A stretch of DNA of 64,000 nucleotides from Pseudomonas spelaei (GCF_009724245.1 NZ_WNNK01000016.1:1-64000); one strand, 5' to 3'; positions 48,835 to 57,821 are shown, numbered from the stretch's first letter. Notes: a model not told the origin generated them from the letters alone. A program made the numbers and translations.

Positions 48835-50481
48835 ATGCCCATTGCAGCTGCGCAATACGATTACGTGGTGGTAGGCGCCGGCCCTGCGGGCTGCCTGCTG
48901 GCCAATCGACTCTCTGCCAACCCTGCCCATCGCGTGCTGCTGCTTGAAGCCGGCGGTCGTGATAACTATCCCTGGATTCATATCCCCGTCGGCTACCTCT
49001 TCTGCATCGGCAACCCGCGCACCGACTGGTGCTTCAAGACCGAAGCCCAGGAGGGTCTGCAAGGCCGTGCCCTGAGCTACCCACGTGGCAAGGTGCTGGG
49101 CGGCTGCTCCTCGATCAACGGCATGATTTATATGCGTGGCCAAGCCCGGGACTACGACGGCTGGGCGGCTGAAGGCAACCCCGGCTGGGCCTGGGATGAC
49201 GTGCTGCCGCTGTTCAAGCAGAGCGAAAACCATTTTGCCGGCGACTCGCCGTTTCACGGTGACGGCGGCGAATGGCGCGTGGAACAGCAGCGCCTGCACT
49301 GGCCAATCCTCGATGCCTTTCGCGACGCAGCCCAGCAAAGCGGTATCGAGAACATCAGCGACTTCAACCAGGGCGATAACGAAGGCTGCGGTTACTTCCA
49401 GGTCAACCAGAAATCCGGGGTGCGCTGGAACGCAGCCAAGGCGTTTCTCAAGCCGATTCGCCAGCGCCCCAACCTCACGGTGTTGACTGGCGTTGAAGTC
49501 GACCGTGTGCAGCTGGAAAACGGCCGCGCCGCCGCCGTGATCGGGCGTCAGCAAGGCCAGCAGATCACCTGGCGAGCGCGCAAGGAAATCGTCCTGTGCG
49601 CCGGCGCTGTCGGCTCGCCCGGCATCCTGCAACGCTCCGGCATTGGCCCAGCCAGCGTGCTCAAGCCGTTGGGCATAGAGGTACTTCATGAATTGCCCGG
49701 TGTCGGCGGCAACCTGCAGGATCACCTGCAATTGCGGCTGATCTACAAGCTGGAAAACGCCCGCACCCTGAACCAGGTCGCCGGCACGTTGTGGGGCAAG
49801 ATGGGCATGGGTTTGCGCTACCTCTACGACCGCAGCGGCCCATTGTCCATGGCGCCCAGCCAGCTTGGCGCGTTCGCGCGCTCGGGGCCGGAGCAGACCT
49901 CGGCCAACCTCGAATATCACGTGCAGCCGCTGTCTCTGGAGCGCTTCGGCGAACCCTTGCACGCCTTCCCGGCCTTTACCGCGTCGGTCTGTGACCTGCG
50001 CCCGCAAAGCCGTGGGCGCATTGATATTCGCTCGGCCGATCCCCAGGATGCACCGCTGATCCGGCCCAACTACTTGAGCCATCCCGAAGACTTGCGGGTG
50101 GCCGCCGACGCCATTCGCCTGACCCGGCGTATCGTTGCCGCACCGGCCTTGAAATCATTCAATCCGGTGGAATACCTGCCCGGCGCTGCCCTGCAAACCG
50201 AAGAACAGCTGCACGAAGCCGCCGCGCGGATTGGCACCACCATTTTCCACCCGGTAGGCACCTGCCGCATGGGCAGTGACAAAGACGCCGTGGTCGACGC
50301 GCAGTTGCGGGTTCATGGCATCCCCGGCCTGCGCATCGCCGACGCGTCGATCATGCCGCGCATCACTTCCGGCAACACCTGCTCACCGACGCTGATGATC
50401 GCGGAAAAAGCCGCGCAACTGATCCTTTCGCCGAACACAAGGAGCCTCGCCCAGGAGAAAGAACTCGTTACTGCAATCTGA
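48835..50481 (+). CDS. GMC family FAD-dependent alcohol/choline dehydrogenase
   Basis: The 548-residue flavoprotein oxidises an alcohol to the aldehyde. It has the GMC N-terminal FAD motif DYVVVGAGPAGCLLANRLS, the signature GGCSSINGMIYMRGQARDYD (about residues 89-108), and the C-terminal active site with HPVGTCRMG (H472) and SGNTCSPTLMIAEKAA. No signal peptide is evident. The alcohol is unknown; homologues annotated as choline dehydrogenase act on many substrates, and no betaine genes are nearby. The transporter gene 64 bases downstream is probably cotranscribed. Confidence 0.88.
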   Translation: MPIAAAQYDYVVVGAGPAGCLLANRLSANPAHRVLLLEAGGRDNYPWIHIPVGYLFCIGNPRTDWCFKTEAQEGLQGRALSYPRGKVLGGCSSINGMIYMRGQARDYDGWAAEGNPGWAWDDVLPLFKQSENHFAGDSPFHGDGGEWRVEQQRLHWPILDAFRDAAQQSGIENISDFNQGDNEGCGYFQVNQKSGVRWNAAKAFLKPIRQRPNLTVLTGVEVDRVQLENGRAAAVIGRQQGQQITWRARKEIVLCAGAVGSPGILQRSGIGPASVLKPLGIEVLHELPGVGGNLQDHLQLRLIYKLENARTLNQVAGTLWGKMGMGLRYLYDRSGPLSMAPSQLGAFARSGPEQTSANLEYHVQPLSLERFGEPLHAFPAFTASVCDLRPQSRGRIDIRSADPQDAPLIRPNYLSHPEDLRVAADAIRLTRRIVAAPALKSFNPVEYLPGAALQTEEQLHEAAARIGTTIFHPVGTCRMGSDKDAVVDAQLRVHGIPGLRIADASIMPRITSGNTCSPTLMIAEKAAQLILSPNTRSLAQEKELVTAI

Positions 50482-50545
50482 ACAGCGATGCCGATCCGGC
50501 GTCGACAGTGGAACAACAATAAATAATCACTGTGAGGACTACCCA

Positions 50546-52168
50546 ATGTCAGAACATGCTCAACCGCTGGACCCCGTTATCGGTGTGCGATCCAGTAATG
50601 ATACGCAGAAGGTCATCTTCGCCTCCTCCCTGGGGACGGTGTTCGAGTGGTATGACTTTTTCCTGTATGGCGCCCTGGCGGCGGTGATCAGCAAGCAGTT
50701 CTTTGCCGGGGTCAACGACACCACGGCGTTCATCTTTGCGCTGATGGCCTTTGCGGCCGGCTTTGTGGTGCGCCCGTTTGGCGCGCTGGTGTTCGGTCGA
50801 CTGGGGGACATGATCGGACGCAAATACACCTTTCTCGCCACCATCATCCTGATGGGGCTGGCGACCTTTTGCGTCGGCCTGCTGCCCACCTATTCGAGCA
50901 TCGGCATCGCCGCGCCGATCATTCTGGTGGCGCTGCGCATGCTCCAGGGCCTGGCGCTGGGCGGCGAGTATGGCGGCGCGGCCACTTACGTGGCGGAGCA
51001 CGCCCCGGCCGGCAAGCGCGGGTTCCACACCAGTTGGATTCAGTCCACCGCCACCCTCGGCCTGCTGCTGTCCCTACTGGTCGTGCTGGCCTGCCGTTAC
51101 TTCACCGGTGACCAATTCGAAGTCTGGGGCTGGCGCCTGCCGTTCCTGCTGTCGATCGTGCTGCTGGGGATTTCCACCTGGATCCGCATGAGCCTGCATG
51201 AGTCGCCGGCCTTTCTGAAAATGAAAGAAGAAGGCAAGGCGAGCAAGGCGCCGATCCGCGAGTCCTTCGGCAAGTGGGAAAACCTCAAGGTGGTTCTGAT
51301 CGCCCTGTTCAGCATTAACGCCGGGCAAGCCGTGACCTTTTATGCCGCGCAGTTCTATGTGCTGTTCTTCCTCACTCAGTTCCTGAAGATGGACCCGGCC
51401 CTGGCCAATATGCTGCTGATCATCAGCGTGGTGATCGGTGCGCCGTTCTTTATCTTCTTCGGCTGGCTGTCGGACAAGCTGGGGCGCAAGCCGGTGCTGA
51501 TGGTCGGCCTGCTGCTGGCCACGGCGCTGTACTTTCCGATCTTCAAGGGCCTGGCCCACTACACCAACCCGGCGATGGACCAGGCCAGAAACCAGGCGCC
51601 CATCACCGTACTGGCGGACCCGGCCACTTGCACCTTCCAGTTCGACCCGGTGGGCAAGGCGCGTTTCGACAGCCCCTGCGACAAGGTCAAGACCTTCCTG
51701 GTGAAACAGGGCCTGCCCTACCACAGCGCTGCGGCCCCGGCGGGTAGCGCGGTTCAGGTAAGCGTGGGTGACGTGCGTATCGATGGCTATGACGAGGCCG
51801 CACTGAAAGGCGCAGTGACGCTGGCGGGCTACCCGCAATCGGCCGACGTGGCACAGGTCAACAAAACCATGGTGGTGGTACTGATCGTCGCGCTGATCCT
51901 CATCGCGGCGATGTGCTACGGGCCGCTGGCGGCGTTGATGGTGGAACTGTTCCCCACCCGCATCCGCTACACCTCGATGTCCCTGCCCTACCACATCGGC
52001 AACGGCTGGTTCGGTGGCTTCCTGCCGACGGTGTCGTTTGCCTTGGTGGTGTACACCGGCGATATCTTCTACGGCTTGTGGTACCCGGTGGTGATTACCG
52101 GGGTGAGTTTGATTGTCGGGCTGATTTGCCTGAAAGAAACCAGGAATGTGGATATCGACAATAACTGA
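50546..52168 (+). CDS. MFS transporter, metabolite:H+ symporter (MHS) type, with an internal insertion
   Basis: The 540-residue product has the MHS family start (ASSLGTVFEWYDFFLYGAL), GRLGDMIGRKYTF, LRMLQGLALGGEYGGA and WGWRLPFLLSI motifs and 12 helices. It is about 100 residues longer than KgtP or ProP because of a soluble insertion at about residues 338-440 between helices of the second half, including two Cys (DPATCTFQF and SPCDKVKTF). It probably imports the compound handled by the GMC enzyme. Substrate unknown. Confidence 0.85.
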   Translation: MSEHAQPLDPVIGVRSSNDTQKVIFASSLGTVFEWYDFFLYGALAAVISKQFFAGVNDTTAFIFALMAFAAGFVVRPFGALVFGRLGDMIGRKYTFLATIILMGLATFCVGLLPTYSSIGIAAPIILVALRMLQGLALGGEYGGAATYVAEHAPAGKRGFHTSWIQSTATLGLLLSLLVVLACRYFTGDQFEVWGWRLPFLLSIVLLGISTWIRMSLHESPAFLKMKEEGKASKAPIRESFGKWENLKVVLIALFSINAGQAVTFYAAQFYVLFFLTQFLKMDPALANMLLIISVVIGAPFFIFFGWLSDKLGRKPVLMVGLLLATALYFPIFKGLAHYTNPAMDQARNQAPITVLADPATCTFQFDPVGKARFDSPCDKVKTFLVKQGLPYHSAAAPAGSAVQVSVGDVRIDGYDEAALKGAVTLAGYPQSADVAQVNKTMVVVLIVALILIAAMCYGPLAALMVELFPTRIRYTSMSLPYHIGNGWFGGFLPTVSFALVVYTGDIFYGLWYPVVITGVSLIVGLICLKETRNVDIDNN

Positions 52169-52202
52169 GGAATGATCCAGGGAGATCCAATGTGTGGACT
52201 TG

Positions 52203-52290
52203 TGTGGGAGCCGGGCTTGCCCGCGATAGCATCACCTCGGTGTAACTGATACACCGAGGCGCCTGCATCGCAGGCAAGCCAGCTCCCACA
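52203..52290. repeat. REP doublet, family A, copy 7
   Basis: TGTGGGAGCCGGGCTTGCCC to GCAAGCCAGCTCCCACA, arms slightly unequal. It follows the MHS transporter gene by 35 bases. Confidence 0.88.
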
Positions 52291-52404
52291 TTTGGTTTTT
52301 GGGTTGAACACATAAATTGCTGTACATCCATACAGATAACAGTTGCTGAAACACGCTGTACTGAGCATCCTGCACACCATCAATCCGATTCGAATGGGGT
52401 GACC

Positions 52405-54354
52405 ATGCGGCTGTTCCTCTGTGAAAAACCATCCCAGGCCAAGGATATCGCCGCCGTGCTCGGCGCGACCCGCCGTGGTGACGGTTGCTGGCTGGGGCCG
52501 GGCGTCACAGTGACCTGGTGCATCGGCCATCTGCTGGAAACCGCCCCACCCGATGCCTACGACGCCAAATACAAACGCTGGGTGCTGGCCGACCTGCCCA
52601 TTGTTCCGGAAAAATGGAAGATGCTGGTCAAGCCCAAGACCGCCAGCCAGTTCAAGACGGTCAAGCGTCTGCTCGGGGAGGCACAGGAGTTGGTGATCGC
52701 CACCGACGCCGACCGTGAGGGCGAGATGATCGCCCGGGAGCTGGTAGAGCATTGCCGTTATCGCGGGCCGATCCAGCGTCTGTGGCTCTCGGCGCTGGAC
52801 GATGCCTCGATCCGCAAGGCCCTCGCGGCCCTCAAGCCCGGCGCTGAAACCTTCAGCCTCTATCACTCGGCCCTCGGACGATCCCGGGCCGACTGGCTGA
52901 TCGGCATGAACATGAGCCGTCTGTTTACCCTGCTGGGTCGCCAATCCGGCTATCAAGGCGTATTGCCGGTCGGCCGGGTGCAAACCCCGACCCTGCGCCT
53001 GGTGGTCGACCGCGATCGCAGCATCGCCGACTTCGTGCCCGTGGCCTACTGGGTCATCGATGTCGATTTGCTCCACGACGCCATCACCTTCACCGCCCAA
53101 TGGCGCGCCACCGAAGACGCCTGTGACGACCAGGGCCGTTGCCTGAACCCGCAACTGGCCCGGGATGCGGCAGCCGCCATGAGCAACGCCGCTACCGCGC
53201 GGTTGATCAAGCTGCGCACCGAGCGCATGCGCGAAGTGGCGCCCCTGCCCTTCGACCTCGGCACGCTGCAGGAAATCTGCTCGAAAAAACTCGGCCTGGG
53301 CGCCCAGGAAACCCTGGATATTGCCCAGTCGCTCTACGAAACCCACAAGGTCATCACCTACCCGCGCAGCGATTGCGGCTACTTGCCCCTGAGCCAGCAC
53401 AGCGACGCGCCGGGCATTCTTGCGGCGCTGGGCCGGGCTGATCAGACGGTCCAGACGTTGATGCCGCATATCGAGCCGCAACGTCGCTCCCGGGCCTGGA
53501 ACGACGCCAAGGTCAGCGCCCACCACGGCATCATCCCCACCGGCGCCGGCAAGGACCTCGGGCAACTGGCGGGTAAACACCGGGCGGTCTACACCCTGAT
53601 TCGCGCCCGCTACCTGGCGCAGTTCCTGCCCAACCACGAATACGACCGTACCCAGGCTGACTTCGACTGCGCGGGAGAAGCCTTGCGAGCAGTAGGCAAA
53701 GTCATCGTCGAACCGGGTTGGAAACGCGCATTGCCCGAAGCCCTGGCACCGACCAAAGGGCGTGAAGCGCCTGCGCCGCAGTCCTTGCCGATGCTGGTAC
53801 AGGGCAATGATTACGCCGTGGCCAAGGTCAACCTCAAGGACTTGTGGACCCAGCCGCCCAAGCCCTTCACCGAAGGTGACCTGATCAAGGCGATGAAAAA
53901 CGTCGCCAAACTGGTGGAAGACCCGCTGCTCAAGCAGAAACTCAAGGACACCACCGGGATTGGCACCGAAGCCACCCGCGCCGGGATTATCCAGGGCTTG
54001 CTGGACCGGGGTTATCTGGTGAAAAACGGCAAGGCCCTGTCGGCGACACCGGCGGCGTTCAGCCTGATCGATGCGGTGCCACGGGCGATTGCCGACCCCG
54101 GCACTACGGCCATCTGGGAACAAGCCCTGGACATGGTCCAGAGCGGGGAGATGAGCCTGGAGGAATTCGTCGCCAAACAGGCAGCCTGGATGAGCAAGCA
54201 GGTGACGCGCTGCACCGGCATGCGCTTGACCATCAGCGGTCCGGCCAGCCCGGCGGGGCGTGGCGCCACTCCATGGAAAAACAAACGCAAACCGGCCAAG
54301 CGCAAGGCAACCGCCAGCCCTAAACGGACGGCAAAGCCGGCAAACAAGGTATAA
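52405..54354 (+). CDS. topB: DNA topoisomerase III
   Basis: This type IA topoisomerase cuts one DNA strand and helps to separate linked chromosomes. The 649-residue product has the Toprim motif LFLCEKPSQAKDIAAVL and the acidic site ATDADREGEMIARE (near residue 98), the VGRVQTPTLRLV segment, and the active-site tyrosine in TYPRSDCGYLP (Tyr319). The C-terminus ends in a Lys/Arg-rich tail (KNKRKPAKRKATASPKRTAKPANKV region) rather than zinc fingers. The ATG at 52405 has GGGGTG just before it; a GTG two codons earlier is possible. Confidence 0.95.
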   Translation: MRLFLCEKPSQAKDIAAVLGATRRGDGCWLGPGVTVTWCIGHLLETAPPDAYDAKYKRWVLADLPIVPEKWKMLVKPKTASQFKTVKRLLGEAQELVIATDADREGEMIARELVEHCRYRGPIQRLWLSALDDASIRKALAALKPGAETFSLYHSALGRSRADWLIGMNMSRLFTLLGRQSGYQGVLPVGRVQTPTLRLVVDRDRSIADFVPVAYWVIDVDLLHDAITFTAQWRATEDACDDQGRCLNPQLARDAAAAMSNAATARLIKLRTERMREVAPLPFDLGTLQEICSKKLGLGAQETLDIAQSLYETHKVITYPRSDCGYLPLSQHSDAPGILAALGRADQTVQTLMPHIEPQRRSRAWNDAKVSAHHGIIPTGAGKDLGQLAGKHRAVYTLIRARYLAQFLPNHEYDRTQADFDCAGEALRAVGKVIVEPGWKRALPEALAPTKGREAPAPQSLPMLVQGNDYAVAKVNLKDLWTQPPKPFTEGDLIKAMKNVAKLVEDPLLKQKLKDTTGIGTEATRAGIIQGLLDRGYLVKNGKALSATPAAFSLIDAVPRAIADPGTTAIWEQALDMVQSGEMSLEEFVAKQAAWMSKQVTRCTGMRLTISGPASPAGRGATPWKNKRKPAKRKATASPKRTAKPANKV

Positions 54355-54488
54355 AAGGGAGGAAAATTTGGGACAATGACGTTTTTCGACCAGATATACG
54401 CCGCTTTGGACCTTGCCCTGCCGTGGGCGGTCTAGGATTCTGTAGGGACTGCTAACCTCCTAACGATAACAACACCGGAGTGGCCTCG

Positions 54489-54929
54489 ATGAAAACCGTT
54501 GCGCAACTGCTCAAGTCCAAAGACCAGCAAAACCAGCAAGTCCACACCATCCCCCATGACCATACGGTGTTTGAGGCGCTGATCGTGATGGCGTCGAAAA
54601 ACGTCGGGGCCTTGCCGGTCATGAAGGATGGGAAGGTAGCCGGGATAATCAGTGAGCGTGACTACGCCCGTAAGGTGATCCTCCATGGCTTGTCCTCTGT
54701 GACGACCAAGGCCCACGAGATCATGAACTCACCGGTGATCACCGTCGACACTCACCAGAGTGTCGAGACCTGCATGAATATCATGACCGACCGACATCTG
54801 CGGCACCTGCCTGTGGTAGAGAACGGAGAGCTCCTTGGCCTGCTGTCCATCGGTGACCTGGTCAAGGAAGCCATCGCCGAACAGGCTGACCTGATCAAAC
54901 AATTGGAACAGTACATTCGCGGCGAATGA
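54489..54929 (+). CDS. CBS-domain pair protein
   Basis: The 146-residue product consists of two CBS motifs (HTIPHDHTVFEALIVMASKNVGALPVMKDGKVAGIISERDYARK and SPVITVDTHQSVETCMNIMTDRHLRHLPVVENGELLGLLSIGDLVK), which form one Bateman module binding adenine nucleotides. It resembles stand-alone CBS proteins that sense energy state. The ATG at 54489 has GGAG 8 bases upstream. The sirtuin gene starts 7 bases after its stop, suggesting a link to NAD/adenylate status. Confidence 0.88.
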   Translation: MKTVAQLLKSKDQQNQQVHTIPHDHTVFEALIVMASKNVGALPVMKDGKVAGIISERDYARKVILHGLSSVTTKAHEIMNSPVITVDTHQSVETCMNIMTDRHLRHLPVVENGELLGLLSIGDLVKEAIAEQADLIKQLEQYIRGE

Positions 54930-54936
54930 GGGCTTC

Positions 54937-55782
54937 ATGCTCGATACCCTGGACCATCAAACCGATATTCACCTCGACATCCTGCACCGGGCCATGGCCG
55001 AACGGCGGTTTCTGGTCCTGACCGGTGCGGGTATCAGCACGTCTTCGGGGATTCCCGATTATCGCGACAGCGAAGGTGTGCGCCGGGGCAAGGCGCCAAT
55101 GATGTACCAGGATTTCCTGGCCACCGCACAGGCGCGACGACGTTACTGGGCACGGGCGATGCTCGGTTGGCCGAGGGTGCGCCTCGCGCAGCCGAACAAG
55201 GCCCATATCGCGCTGGCAACCTTGCAGGAACGCCAGCTCATCACCGGGCTGATCACGCAGAACGTCGACACCCTGCACGACCAGGCCGGCAGCCATGACG
55301 TGATCGAATTGCATGGCAGCTTGCACCGAGTGCTCTGCCTCGACTGCCATCTGCGCAGCGAGCGGGGTCTGATCCAGCACCTGATGGAGACCGAGAACCC
55401 CTACCTGGCCGGTGTCGACGCCATCCAGGCCCCCGACGGCGACACGTTGCTGGACCCAGCCTTCGAAGAGCGTTTTCAGGTGCCCCACTGCCCTCATTGC
55501 AATGGCCAACGGCTGAAACCGGACGTGGTGTTTTTTGGTGAGAACGTCGCCCAAGCCACCGCAGCCAAAGCGATGGCCGCCGTGGAACACGCCGAAGGGT
55601 TGTTGGTGGTCGGGTCGTCACTGATGGCTTACTCGGCGTTTCGCCTGTGCAAGGCGATGGTTGACCAGGGCAAACCCGTCATCGCCATCAACCTGGGTAA
55701 AACCCGGGGCGACGATCTGCTACAAGTAAAGATCGAAGCCTACTGTGAGCATTTGCTACCGCTGCTGGCCGAACGCCTGTAG
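54937..55782 (+). CDS. SIR2-family NAD-dependent protein deacylase
   Basis: The 281-residue sirtuin removes acyl groups from lysines with NAD+. It shows LTGAGISTSSGIPDYRD (about residues 28-44), LITQNVDTLHDQAG, the catalytic HGS histidine in IELHGSLHRV, and a zinc site formed by CLDCH and CPHCN. It is closer to the class II (SIRT4-like) and Pseudomonas group than to the short CobB. Its TAG stop (55780-55782) belongs to the REP that follows. Confidence 0.9.
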   Translation: MLDTLDHQTDIHLDILHRAMAERRFLVLTGAGISTSSGIPDYRDSEGVRRGKAPMMYQDFLATAQARRRYWARAMLGWPRVRLAQPNKAHIALATLQERQLITGLITQNVDTLHDQAGSHDVIELHGSLHRVLCLDCHLRSERGLIQHLMETENPYLAGVDAIQAPDGDTLLDPAFEERFQVPHCPHCNGQRLKPDVVFFGENVAQATAAKAMAAVEHAEGLLVVGSSLMAYSAFRLCKAMVDQGKPVIAINLGKTRGDDLLQVKIEAYCEHLLPLLAERL

Positions 55783-55879
55783 CCACTGCCGAGGAACGAG
55801 GCTGCGATGCAGTCCGCAGCCGCTGCGTCGGGATGCCGCATCAAACCCATCGCAGCCTCGTTCCTCGGCAGCGGCTACA
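55778..55879. repeat. REP doublet, family B, copy 5
   Basis: TGTAGCCACTGCCGAGGAACG to TTCCTCGGCAGCGGCTACA, interior different from copies 1, 3 and 4. It provides the stop codon of the sirtuin gene. Confidence 0.87.
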
Positions 55880-56331
55880 GGGCCAGAAGATGACGCACAA
55901 GTCACCTTTTCGCGCATTCTCCCGTCCCCACAGCCATTTATGTAGTGCTCAAAAATAATCACTACATAACCGTTGACGTAACCATTTTGTAATTGCATGA
56001 TTCAAGCGTCTCCCGGATCGGGAGCGTTGGTAACACGCGTTTTGAACAAGCTCGTCTGACCGCCGAGCTGTTTTTTCCGGATGTGCACTGCCCACAAGGC
56101 AGATTGATGAAGCTGACCGGCCCGAAAGGATCGGTACAAGGAGCTCAAACGCTGCTTGTCTTCGTTATGAAACCATTGCGTAGCAGTTCATCAGCAAGAC
56201 TACATGCATCAGGTTCAAGACCCTGCCCGTATTCGGCAGACAGTCGCTGACGCCCGGTTTTCGGAACCGGAGACAACTGAAACGTTTTAACGAATCAACT
56301 AAAGATCGCCAACTGGTCAAGGGGCTTACAC
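55880..56331. other. Gene-free stretch with several inverted repeats
   Basis: No convincing gene is present here. By eye I see four structures: the inverted repeat ATGTAGTG (55940-55947) with CACTACAT (55960-55967); the hairpin CTCCCG-GAT-CGGGAG (56010-56024); CTGCC-N5-GGCAG (56088-56102), inside a stretch that looks like half of a type I-F CRISPR repeat but has no second copy at the expected distance; and CTGCC-N7-GGCAG (56223-56239). A small RNA or a long structured leader of the gene at 56332 is possible. Base composition is lower in GC than the flanks. Confidence 0.45.
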
Positions 56332-56661
56332 ATGAATCTGAACAACCAACCAACTATCGAAGAATTGGCTGAGATGTTCGCAGCGCAGAAAGACAAGCTC
56401 GACGACCATATCCTCTGGATTGGTAAATCGGGCCAGGTCCATATTGACTGCCTGGCGCCCCATACCGTGGAAGAAGAGTTCGACAAGAATAACCGCGAAC
56501 TGGCCGCACGCCTGAAGATGTACCGCCGTGGCCAGGGTTATGTCGGCAAGAAGGCCGCCGCCGATCGCAACTTTATCGAGCAGGTGTTCCACACACTTAA
56601 TACTGAATGGCAGAACCTCAAGGGCCATTCGCAGGTTAAAGTGATCGATAGATACTGCTGA
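56332..56661 (+). CDS. Small conserved hypothetical protein
   Basis: I do not recognise the family. The 109-residue product is hydrophilic and acidic in the first half (TIEELAEMFAAQKDKLDDHILWIGKSGQVHIDCL) and basic in the second (ARLKMYRRGQGYVGKKAAADR), without signal peptide or membrane helix; it could be a small cytoplasmic regulator or a stress protein. The ATG at 56332 has AAGGGG 9 bases before it. The long, possibly structured region upstream suggests that expression is controlled. Confidence 0.7.
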   Translation: MNLNNQPTIEELAEMFAAQKDKLDDHILWIGKSGQVHIDCLAPHTVEEEFDKNNRELAARLKMYRRGQGYVGKKAAADRNFIEQVFHTLNTEWQNLKGHSQVKVIDRYC

Positions 56662-56680
56662 AACCCGTCACTCGATTAAA

Positions 56681-56770
56681 GGTGGGAGCTGGTTTGCCTG
56701 CGATAACGGTTTAATAGTCGACAACTAGGTTGAATGTTAAATAGCTATCGCAGGCAAGCCAGCTCCCACA
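56681..56770. repeat. REP doublet, family A, copy 8
   Basis: GGTGGGAGCTGGTTTGCCTG to CAGGCAAGCCAGCTCCCACA. It separates the small conserved gene from the convergent LysR gene. Confidence 0.87.
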
Positions 56771-56785
56771 CGTATTAGTGCCAAC

Positions 56786-57688
56786 TTAAAGCCTTGGGAA
56801 ACATCCCTTCCCCGCCTCAGCTAAAAAAATATCAAACATGGCTTGGGCCGCCGCAGAAAGTTCATGACCGGGTTTGGTCAAAACACCAATCGGTCGTTCG
56901 ATCACCGGGTCCCGAAGGGTGATGCAATGGGCGCCCGCCTCCTCCATCTGCCGCGCACAGAGCGCCGGCACCGCACTGACACCCAATCCACTGGCAACCA
57001 TTTTGCCCACCGTCGCCAATTGATGGCTCTCCAATGCCACCGGCAACTTCATGTCCAGCGCTCCCAGATGCTCTTCCAGCATCACCCGCACTGTGGACGG
57101 CCGCTGCAAGGTAATGAAGGGCTGCTCCAGCAAGGTTTTCCAGTCGATCTCGGCCATCCGGGCCAAGGGCGAATCACCCGGCACGACCGCGATAAAACGA
57201 TCCACATACAGTGGAGTAAACGCCAAGGACGAACCCACCGATGGCTCGAACGCCACGCCCAGTTCCACCTGACGGTCGCGAACCATCTCCAGCACCTGCT
57301 CATTGATCACGTCGTTGACCGTCACGTTGACCTGGGGATAGCGCGCGCGAAAAATCTTCAACACCGGCGGCAGAAGATTGCCGGCGAACGACGGCATCGC
57401 TGCCACCGTCACTCGTCCACGCTGCAAGGTGAAGCGCTGGCGCAGTTCATCCTCGGCGTTGTCCCAATCGGCAATCAGACGTCGGGCCAGGGGCAACAGC
57501 GACTCACCTTCAGGCGTCAGCGCAACGTTGCGGGTATTACGGCTGAACAAACGCCCACCCAACCCTTCTTCCAGGCCTTTGATGGTCAAGCTCAAGGCCG
57601 ACTGAGAAAGGTGCAAGCGCTCACACGCGGCGGCAAAACTCAGGCTCTGGGCCACGGCAAGAAAGGCCCGCATCTGTTTAACTGTCAT
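56786..57688 (-). CDS. LysR-type regulator of the CoA-transferase operon (DhcR-like)
   Basis: The 300-residue product has the LysR HTH (AQSLSFAAACERLHLSQSALSLTIKGLEEGLGGRLF, about residues 13-48) and an effector domain. It is divergent from the CoA-transferase/thiolase genes, as dhcR is from dhcAB in P. aeruginosa, where it activates the dehydrocarnitine CoA-transferase. A long inverted repeat lies in the gap between them. The effector here could be dehydrocarnitine or a short keto acid. Confidence 0.87.
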   Translation of the reverse strand: MTVKQMRAFLAVAQSLSFAAACERLHLSQSALSLTIKGLEEGLGGRLFSRNTRNVALTPEGESLLPLARRLIADWDNAEDELRQRFTLQRGRVTVAAMPSFAGNLLPPVLKIFRARYPQVNVTVNDVINEQVLEMVRDRQVELGVAFEPSVGSSLAFTPLYVDRFIAVVPGDSPLARMAEIDWKTLLEQPFITLQRPSTVRVMLEEHLGALDMKLPVALESHQLATVGKMVASGLGVSAVPALCARQMEEAGAHCITLRDPVIERPIGVLTKPGHELSAAAQAMFDIFLAEAGKGCFPRL

Positions 57689-57719
57689 GACGCTGCTCCA
57701 GATAACCGACGATTGTGCT

Positions 57720-57748
57720 GTTTTTTAAATCAATCAACCTTAAAAAAC
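57720..57748. promoter_or_regulatory. LysR-type operator candidate (9-11-9 inverted repeat)
   Basis: GTTTTTTAA (57720-57728) and TTAAAAAAC (57740-57748) are exact reverse complements separated by 11 bases, the symmetry and spacing expected for a LysR site (T-N11-A). It lies 32 bases from the LysR start and 74 from dhcA, so it probably is the activator and autoregulation site. Confidence 0.65.
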
Positions 57749-57821
57749 AACTTAACAAATCAATCCGTCAGCGCAACACTCGGGGCATATGGCTGGCCCA
57801 CAAACAATAAAAGAGGTGCAT

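Noticed and set aside
48835..50481. Choline dehydrogenase betA
   Set aside because: No betB, betI or choline transporter next to it; the GMC family is too broad for this name.
56083..56110. CRISPR repeat of type I-F
   Set aside because: Only one degenerate unit; no second repeat about 60 bases to either side and no cas gene in the window.
55993..56250. Possible 85-codon gene in the gap before the small conserved gene
   Set aside because: Composition is not protein-like, there is no ribosome site and hairpins cross it.
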